The notes beneath the pieces are model-generated. The model was not told the origin of the DNA. It ran no database searches and saw only the letters and a list, made by a program, of their open reading frames with translations. A program made the position numbers and the translations under genes. 53,505 bases of DNA from NCBI GenBank assembly GCA_902500755.1, contig CABVRV010000008.1:1-53505 (forward strand). The letters are read 5' to 3'. Every line of letters starts with the position of its first letter. Positions within the stretch are counted from its first letter, which is position 1. Below, piece by piece: positions 48,573 through 53,505 of the stretch. Source of the DNA: an uncultured Nitrospira sp. Lineage in GTDB: Bacteria; Nitrospirota; Nitrospiria; Nitrospirales; Nitrospiraceae.

Positions 48573-48603
48573 ATTATCTACTCCTGAATGGCGCGAGAGT
48601 CAA
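48573..48603 (-). promoter_or_regulatory. candidate promoter for the coiled-coil gene
   Basis: On the minus strand TTGACT (48598-48603) is followed 19 bases later by GATAAT (48573-48578). The spacing is slightly long; TAGATA at 17 bases is an alternative -10. The leader to the ATG at 48544 would be about 20-25 bases. Confidence 0.4.
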
Positions 48604-48627
48604 CCCTTTTATCTGGAAGGATACCGG

Positions 48628-48643
48628 AATATATCGATATATT
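48628..48643. promoter_or_regulatory. AT-rich perfect 16-base palindrome, candidate operator
   Basis: AATATATCGATATATT is fully self-complementary. It lies about 25 bases upstream of the candidate -35 of the coiled-coil gene and 18 bases after the tldE stop. Size and position fit a dimeric regulator site, but AT-rich DNA can produce such palindromes by chance. Confidence 0.35.
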
Positions 48644-48661
48644 TGTTTTTTAAACAATAGC

Positions 48662-50002
48662 TTAGAAACGGGTCACACTGGAGAACCGGAACTGAGGCAG
48701 GACCATCGCCGGGACCAGCAGCTTCCCGGTCTCCGAGTTCACTGCCTCCATCGGTGCAGTCCATAGGTCGATGTGCTGAAATACGTGCAGCGGGCTCTCA
48801 TGAAATCGAAAGTTTTTCACCGCTGAAACTATCTCCCCGTTTTCAATCAGAAATGTCCCATCCCGCGTCATTCCGGTCAGCATGAGATTACGAAGATTGA
48901 CGGGACGGATGTACCAGAAATTCGTCACGAGAATGGCGCGGGCGGTGCTTTTGATAAGATCCTGAATTGAATGAACCGAGTGACCCTCGATAGATAACAT
49001 GGGCGCCTCTAGGGTGGGGATAGCTGCCACGCCCTGGCTCTTCGCCGTGAATCGGTCGTAGGCCAGCTGTTTTAACGTTCCGTGATCGATCCACACCGAT
49101 GGCAGGCTCGGCAAGCCGTCGTTGGAAAAACCTTCGCCGAATAGGTCTATATGGTCGGGGCTGTTCTGAAGCATGATGCGTTCATCAACAATTGCCCGCC
49201 CTAGTTTCTCTGCGAAGGCACTCGTCCCCTTCACATAGGACTTGGCATCAAGGGACCGGATCAGCCAGGCCCATAGTCCAGCCACGGCAGCCGGTTCAAG
49301 AATCACGGGATACTGTCCCGCTGGCAGCTCACACACGTCACGGCTACGTTTAGCTTTGCTGATCGTGGCCAACGTACGCTCCTGGACCCTCAAGTGATCG
49401 ATTGACCGATGGGCGGCTGCGCTCCAACCCGTCGCATCGCCAGCCTGGACCGTCAGACTAAAACTCGCATCGGCTCGACGTTCATAGCCGAACAGTCCGT
49501 TGCCTGCGGCAATCCCAACGGTTGTCGCTGATGACGAGACTAGTCCTGCCCCCGTAAGATTCTCCATCCGGCACTGACCGATCGCTTCGCTTGCGTACTC
49601 CAGGCGGCGCGACGGTCCTGCCGCCATAGTCTCTGGTTTCGCAGTATCTCTGATCGGGAAGACACATGAATCCGGAGGCGGAAGGTATTCAGGGTCCAGG
49701 GGTGAAACCTTGGCAATGCGCTCGGCACGAGCGAGCGTCTCCTGGATCGCGCCGGCGGAAAAATCCGTCGTGCTGGCGGTCCCCTGCTGCCCCCCGAAGG
49801 CGACCGTCACCGCCAGTGAGCCCCGTCTCGCGTCGACATTTTGAATGACTTGATTATTGGCGAACCTCGTCGTGCCGGCACGGCGATCCCGAAGACGGAC
49901 GATCGTGTGATCGGCGGACGAGCGGGTGAGGACCAGATCGCTCAGAAAACGAAACTCATCGCGGCTGGTCATCTTCGTCCCCTTGTCGTTCACAACAGTC
50001 AT
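48662..50002 (-). CDS. pmbA: TldE/PmbA family metalloprotease partner protein
   Basis: 446 residues, start ATG at 50002 overlapping the tldD stop by 4 bases, with GGAGAAGG upstream; the frame to 50101 lies inside tldD. Text such as AAGPSRRLEYASEAIGQCR and GDATGWSAAAHRSIDHLRV matches the TldE/PmbA half. In E. coli TldD carries the zinc and TldE completes a channel that degrades unfolded peptides and matures microcins. Here no HExxxH is seen, as expected for the non-catalytic partner. Confidence 0.9.
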   Translation of the reverse strand: MTVVNDKGTKMTSRDEFRFLSDLVLTRSSADHTIVRLRDRRAGTTRFANNQVIQNVDARRGSLAVTVAFGGQQGTASTTDFSAGAIQETLARAERIAKVSPLDPEYLPPPDSCVFPIRDTAKPETMAAGPSRRLEYASEAIGQCRMENLTGAGLVSSSATTVGIAAGNGLFGYERRADASFSLTVQAGDATGWSAAAHRSIDHLRVQERTLATISKAKRSRDVCELPAGQYPVILEPAAVAGLWAWLIRSLDAKSYVKGTSAFAEKLGRAIVDERIMLQNSPDHIDLFGEGFSNDGLPSLPSVWIDHGTLKQLAYDRFTAKSQGVAAIPTLEAPMLSIEGHSVHSIQDLIKSTARAILVTNFWYIRPVNLRNLMLTGMTRDGTFLIENGEIVSAVKNFRFHESPLHVFQHIDLWTAPMEAVNSETGKLLVPAMVLPQFRFSSVTRF

Positions 50003-51456
50003 GAGGAGCCTTCTCCTCTGATCACTTGAATTTTTCGAAACCTCGCCGGGGAAGCCGCATGGGTCATCCAACCAGATTGGCCTGGCTGCCCTTTTCCGCA
50101 CGTAATGAATCCATACCGACGCCGCGATGATCGGTCAGCCACTCCGTCACAGCTATTCCAAAATTCCGGCGTGATCCCATGGTAGATCACGTCCCGCAGC
50201 ATATGGGTGCGTCGGCCGTTTTCGATCAACCAAAACGCGTCGCCACCGAACTGAAAATTGTAGCGGCGCTGATCGATGCTATAAGACCCATGGCCTTCAA
50301 TGTAGATGCCATGCTTCACGTCGGCAATCAGTTGATCGACGGTCGCTGAGCCGGGCTCCAGTCCAATATTCGCGATGCGGATCATTGGAATATTTCCCCA
50401 TCCATCAGCTCGATTTGAGCCGCGCGACCGTTGTTCGCCGATTTTCGGTGCGACTTCTCTATTGGTGCAGTAGCCGACGAAGACACCGTCCCGGATGATG
50501 TCCCACTGCTGACACATCACTCCGTCGTCATCGTAGCCGGTCGCAGCCAGCGTTTCTGGTTCTGTGTTATCGGCCACCAAATTCACATGCCGCGAGCCGT
50601 AGCGAAAGTTGCCCAGTTTTTCGGGCGTCAAGAAGCTGGTCCCTGCATAATTGGCCTCGTACCCAAGCGCACGGTCCAGTTCGCTCGAATGGCCGCAGGA
50701 TTCGTGAATCGTCAGCGACAAATGCTCAGGGTCGAGCACCAAATCATACTGGTCCGCATCGACCGCCGGGGCCTTCACCTTTTCAACCGCCTGGCTGGCC
50801 ACGCGAGCGGCCTCGCGCAGGAAATCTGCCTCCTCTATCAGTTCATAGCCTCTCCGGAGATGCGGTGTATTGAAGCTGCGCGACGCAAACCGGCCTTCGC
50901 AGAGAGCCGTTGCGGTACATTCGCCTTGACCTGCCAACAGATCAAATTCTATGTGTGATCCTTCCGTTGACACGAACAGCTTTCTGTCCCGTCGAGCCCA
51001 CAGACTTGCGCTGCTCCGTGCGATACTGGATTGTCGATGGAGCATTTCCATCGCATTCAGCAATAAGTCGGTTTTCTTCTCAAGCGGTATGGTGAAGGGA
51101 TCAATCCGGCATGGGGTGACGACACGATCACGATGTATCGGCTCTTCAGCGAGCCGTACTTTTTCAAGGGCGATCGAAGCAGATCCTTTGGCAATCTCGA
51201 CGGCCAGATCCGCGACACGCGGTACTTCTTCCAGCGACAAGATCGAACTCGCGGCAAAGCCCCAGGCTCCGTGATAGAGCACACGCACGCCGAAGCCGAT
51301 GTCCTTGGCATCTCGAATCGAGGCGATCCGACGATCCTCGCCCTCGATGTGTTCCGTGCTGCTGTCTTGAATGCGAATATCGCCGTACTCAGCGCCCGAA
51401 GTCGTAATCCGTTTCAGCGCAAGCTCGACGAATTCGTCCCAAGTTGGAGTATTCAT
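49999..51456 (-). CDS. tldD: TldD family zinc metalloprotease subunit
   Basis: 485 residues. The active site HESCGHSSELDRALGYEANYAGTSFL carries the TldD HExxxH motif, and later YCTNREVAPKIGEQRSRGSNRADGWGNIPMIRIANIGLEPGSATVDQLIADVKHGIYIEG is the conserved C-terminal substrate region. It is followed directly by tldE with ATGA overlap, so the heterodimer is made in fixed ratio. Substrates in this organism are unknown. The 5' end faces the hcp-like gene, 228 bases away. Confidence 0.93.
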   Translation of the reverse strand: MNTPTWDEFVELALKRITTSGAEYGDIRIQDSSTEHIEGEDRRIASIRDAKDIGFGVRVLYHGAWGFAASSILSLEEVPRVADLAVEIAKGSASIALEKVRLAEEPIHRDRVVTPCRIDPFTIPLEKKTDLLLNAMEMLHRQSSIARSSASLWARRDRKLFVSTEGSHIEFDLLAGQGECTATALCEGRFASRSFNTPHLRRGYELIEEADFLREAARVASQAVEKVKAPAVDADQYDLVLDPEHLSLTIHESCGHSSELDRALGYEANYAGTSFLTPEKLGNFRYGSRHVNLVADNTEPETLAATGYDDDGVMCQQWDIIRDGVFVGYCTNREVAPKIGEQRSRGSNRADGWGNIPMIRIANIGLEPGSATVDQLIADVKHGIYIEGHGSYSIDQRRYNFQFGGDAFWLIENGRRTHMLRDVIYHGITPEFWNSCDGVADRSSRRRYGFITCGKGQPGQSGWMTHAASPARFRKIQVIRGEGSS

Positions 51457-51684
51457 GCGACGATTCTCACAGTGAACGACTGCAGAACGAAGTTAGTATA
51501 CCAGGTGGTCGGTAGGAGCGGTGAGAATGCCGCGAATTAGAAAACCGAAAAGCCGTATTATGCCTGCCTCTCTTTTTTCGCCTCTTTTTTCTATTCTCGT
51601 GAAAGCGTATGATGCCTCCTCTCAAGGCGTCCCGGGACACAGGACAGAGAAGATGTCCGACGAGTCGGATGAGAGAACGAGACT

Positions 51685-52203
51685 ATGGCGCAGCTCACTT
51701 ATCTCCAGATCAAGGCAGCCGGGGAGGATGCGCCGATTCTCTTCGGCGAGGACACGACCCAGAACAACATCGGAGGCACTGATGTCGCGGCTTGGCCCGA
51801 GTGCAGTGCCTTCGAAGTGGCGCTCGAAACTGGGCAGCAGAGCAATCAGGGTAGCGGGCGGGCGGCTGCCCGACGTGTCTGGCGACCGGCGCACTTCGTG
51901 CTCAGACTCGGCAAGAGCACGCCCTGGCTCTTCGATGCGGCTCGGCTGAATAAGCAGATTGACCTCACGCTTCATTTCTTTCGCTCACACCACGATACGG
52001 GCGATATTGAGCAAAGCTTCCAATACCGCATACGTAACGGCCGAATCACCTCGATCAGACTCGTCCAGCCGAATTCTCACGACCAAGCTGCCGCGTCCTT
52101 GTCTGAACAAGTCGAGCTCTCGGTGTTGCCCTCTGTCAACGAAATCGAATCGATGACCGGCGGAACACTGATGGTTGACGACTGGACGTCCCGCGGGGTT
52201 TAG
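51685..52203 (+). CDS. hcp: Hcp-like type VI secretion tube protein
   Basis: 172 residues. The pattern YLQIKAAGEDAPILF at the start, ECSAFEVALETGQQ, RRVWRPAHFVLRLGKSTPWLFDAARLNKQIDLTLHFFRSHHDTGDIEQSFQYRIRNGRITSIRLVQPN, then EQVELSVLPSVNEIE and DDW follows the strand order of Hcp, the hexameric tube of type VI secretion. No tssB/C, vgrG or other T6SS gene is in the window, so it is an orphan here. The ATG at 51685 is preceded by an in-frame stop five codons upstream, so the start is fixed. A weak GAGAG serves as ribosome-binding site. Confidence 0.7.
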   Translation: MAQLTYLQIKAAGEDAPILFGEDTTQNNIGGTDVAAWPECSAFEVALETGQQSNQGSGRAAARRVWRPAHFVLRLGKSTPWLFDAARLNKQIDLTLHFFRSHHDTGDIEQSFQYRIRNGRITSIRLVQPNSHDQAAASLSEQVELSVLPSVNEIESMTGGTLMVDDWTSRGV

Positions 52204-52215
52204 CGGCGCTCGATT

Positions 52216-52239
52216 GTTGGTCACCGTAACGTGAACAAC
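52216..52239. terminator. hairpin after hcp-like gene
   Basis: GTTG and TCAC pair with GTGA and CAAC around CGTAAC, with one G/A mismatch, 12 bases after the hcp stop. No T-run follows on the plus strand, so it may only protect the mRNA end. Confidence 0.3.
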
Positions 52240-52384
52240 CCCTTGACTCGAAGAGCATCCGTGAAGGTCCGCATTATTGGAACGTTATGGAGTACACAGA
52301 TAAGGGATCTGCCCCCTGTGTCGTTCTTGCCAAAGGAAGGCCTGTCTGAAGGGAGACTTAGGCCGCACGCGCTGGTGGGACAGC

Positions 52385-52828
52385 TCACACCGCAACCATG
52401 ACTCCGTTGCGCGTGAGCACATCAAGCAGCTTGGGGATATCCGGTGGTCCGGAGGGAATCTCCTTGTCGATGGCTGTGAACATCTGAGCCGCTAACGCGC
52501 CGGCTCCCGTAATCTCAAGCATCTGACCACCGTCACGTCCGTAGCGAAAGCCATGCACGGTTCCTCGGGGAACATGTACAAGAGTCCCCACGGCGCAAGC
52601 GTAGTCTTTCCCGTCGCAGGGAAAGTGAATCTCACCTTTTAGTACGTAGAACGCTTCGTCCCAATCGTGGCTGTGTGGCAGCGGGCCTGTTCCCTCTTCG
52701 CCCTGCTGCTAGGTGATCCCATAACTTTGCGTCGCCGCGTTCGACGCCAACACCGTCACCCGTGTTCCGACCACATTCAATGCGGGCTTATGCTGATCCG
52801 GTCTCAAGACAAAGGGTTGAACGCTCAT
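52385..52828 (-). pseudogene. cupin-domain protein interrupted by an amber codon
   Basis: Read through one stop, this frame encodes 147 residues: MSVQPFVLRPDQHKPALNVVG to residue 39, a TAG at 52709-52711 (codon 40), then QQGEEGTGPLPHSHDWDEAFYVLKGEIHFPCDGKDYACAVGTLVHVPRGTVHGFRYG. The second part is a clear cupin with metal-ligand candidates in PHSHDWDEAFY and VPRGTVHGF. The ribosome-binding site AGGAGG and ATG at 52828 are intact and both halves are in the same frame, so a single nonsense change broke the gene recently, or a sequencing error or suppression is involved. The remnant 52385..52591 from an internal ATG is not a likely functional protein. Confidence 0.75.
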
Positions 52829-52869
52829 GATGGCGCTGCCTCCTACAAAGATGAGAATTGTATGCAGTG

Positions 52870-52910
52870 CCCTCAATGACCACGCGCGCTAGCGGCGGGG
52901 ATGTTGAGGG
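52870..52910. repeat. inverted repeat upstream of cupin gene
   Basis: CCCTCAA (52870-52876) and TTGAGGG (52904-52910) enclose a GC-rich centre with GCGCTAGC-type self-complementarity. It lies between the attC-like site at 52928-52967 and the cupin start. It may be a degenerate recombination site or a hairpin in the cupin leader. Confidence 0.3.
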
Positions 52911-52927
52911 ACGCGCGGCGTCGTCCG

Positions 52928-52967
52928 AACGTTGAGCTAACCTGCGAGGAAGGTTGAACAACCTGTT
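52928..52967 (-). repeat. attC-like stem-loop (site A)
   Basis: On the plus strand: AAC-GTTG-agct-AACCT-gcgagga-AGGTT-gaa-CAAC-ct-GTT. The outer AAC/GTT, the middle GTTG/CAAC and the inner AACCT/AGGTT pair in order, with unpaired bases between the blocks, as in integron attC sites. It begins 17 bases after the stop of the 52985..53407 gene, in the place a cassette attC should be. TCCGAA is repeated directly on both sides. No integrase gene is in the window. Confidence 0.45.
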
Positions 52968-52984
52968 ATGTCCGAATACTTCAT

Positions 52985-53407
52985 TCAAAACTCCAGCGAC
53001 TCCAATTTGGCTGACAACTTTCCACCCCAAAGGTCCTTTCGCATTGATAGAGCCGATTTCTTGAACAATTTTGCTGACGGCTCTTTGATAAACGCATGCA
53101 AATCTTCTAGCACTTCATCTGAAGCAAATAAAATTGCGTTGTGCCACTCCGCTTTTATCTCGTCAATCAACTGTTCATGGGACTTGAAATCCCGACCGAA
53201 TTTCTCAAGCCCCTTACTTCGCTTATCGAAGTCAAGCATGGTGTACATCAACATGATGATGCATTTGTACCGGGTATCCTTGAACTCTTGCTTTTGCAAT
53301 TGTGCGGAACTCTTTCGCTCCCAAATGATACGAAAATAAGTTCCAAGCGCTCCACCGATACCGAGAAGGCCTAAAGCCGACAAAGTATTTTCAACGCTTA
53401 GTGCCAT
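52985..53407 (-). CDS. small membrane-anchored protein of unknown function, possible integron cassette gene
   Basis: 140 residues: one N-terminal membrane helix (NTLSALGLLGIGGALGTYFRIIW, about 7-29), then a charged helical cytoplasmic domain (RKSSAQLQKQEFKDTRYK, FDKRSKGLEKFGRDFKSHEQLIDEIKAEW) and a Lys-rich end. I recognise no family. It is visibly AT-richer than the housekeeping genes here. AGGGGC precedes the ATG, which lies about 30 bases after an attC-like site, and another follows its stop; this is gene-cassette anatomy. Confidence 0.7.
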   Translation of the reverse strand: MALSVENTLSALGLLGIGGALGTYFRIIWERKSSAQLQKQEFKDTRYKCIIMLMYTMLDFDKRSKGLEKFGRDFKSHEQLIDEIKAEWHNAILFASDEVLEDLHAFIKEPSAKLFKKSALSMRKDLWGGKLSAKLESLEF

Positions 53408-53434
53408 TTATGCCCCTAAGGTTTCTTGAGTCAT

Positions 53435-53479
53435 ATAACATTCAGCATCAGCGGCGCGCCGTCCGTCGCATGCTGTTAT
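53435..53479 (-). repeat. attC-like stem-loop (site B)
   Basis: ATAAC (53435-53439), ATTC, AGCAT (53444-53448), a GC-rich centre containing GGCGCGCC (53453-53460), ATGCT (53470-53474), GTTAT (53475-53479). The outer and inner pairs match, with four unpaired bases on one side only, the asymmetry of attC R and L boxes. On the minus strand the CCGCTGA before the 3' end recalls attC sites of environmental cassette arrays. A TAA-ending frame (codons for VECHG) lies just upstream on the minus strand, as if the previous cassette's ORF ended there. Confidence 0.5.
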
Positions 53480-53505
53480 TCTCTTAATTAGCCGTGGCAC
53501 TCTAC

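Noticed and set aside
53453-53460. GGCGCGCC as a cloning site or assembly artefact
   Set aside because: It sits at the symmetric centre of a larger attC-like stem-loop and is flanked by normal-looking sequence.
1-53505. tRNA genes, rRNA genes, CRISPR arrays, insertion sequences
   Set aside because: No cloverleaf with a T-loop GGTTCGA context, no regular spaced repeats and no transposase-like frame were found on reading the intergenic regions and proteins.

Overview
The window looks like chromosomal DNA of a Nitrospira-type bacterium (phylum Nitrospirota). This is an inference from moderately high GC, the style of the housekeeping proteins, small periplasmic cupredoxin and ferredoxin genes, and the mix of core operons with exported proteins of unknown function. 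No rRNA, tRNA or taxonomic marker was found, so the assignment is not proven. About fifty protein genes are supported; no CRISPR array and no insertion sequence was seen.

Layout. Positions 1-6258 hold a complete type I restriction-modification operon on the minus strand (hsdM-hsdS-rhuM-hsdR, with 4-base overlaps at two junctions). Positions 6467-12489 hold an aspartate-family operon, also minus: aminotransferase, homoserine dehydrogenase, threonine synthase, an apgM-like protein and aspartate kinase. It has no thrB, and the apgM-like protein sits where homoserine kinase is needed but lacks several expected active-site residues. Positions 12798-18671 (plus) hold pdxJ-nnr-tsaE-lapA-mutS. Two unknown exported proteins (minus) follow behind a strong hairpin.

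Positions 20303-32443 are a long minus-strand block for RNA metabolism and translation: rimP-nusA-infB-DUF503-rbfA-truB-rpsO-pnp and an M16 protease. Upstream of it lie a D-amino-acid transaminase, a chagasin-like inhibitor, a Rieske protein and a DUF192 protein. The rimP side has a promoter-like sequence placed directly before an intrinsic terminator. The rpsO-pnp gap has nested inverted repeats that suggest pnp autoregulation.

Positions 32665-38716 hold a ferredoxin, a cupredoxin, a CBS protein, a BcsA-like glycosyltransferase with two PilZ domains, a BcsS-like outer-membrane protein and a MEKHLA protein. Positions 38798-51456 hold leuC-leuD, corA, cysQ, an aminotransferase, a PilZ protein, msrA, a LOG-like protein, a TPR protein, a coiled-coil unknown and the tldD-tldE pair.

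The last 2 kb look accessory: an orphan Hcp-like (type VI secretion tube) protein, a cupin gene broken by one amber codon, and an AT-richer small gene bracketed by two attC-like stem-loops. That arrangement fits an integron gene cassette, possibly the edge of a cassette array running past the window end. The strongest leads are the degenerate apgM-like protein in a threonine operon without thrB, the integron-like end, and the structured leaders of rimP, pnp and the bcsA-like gene.
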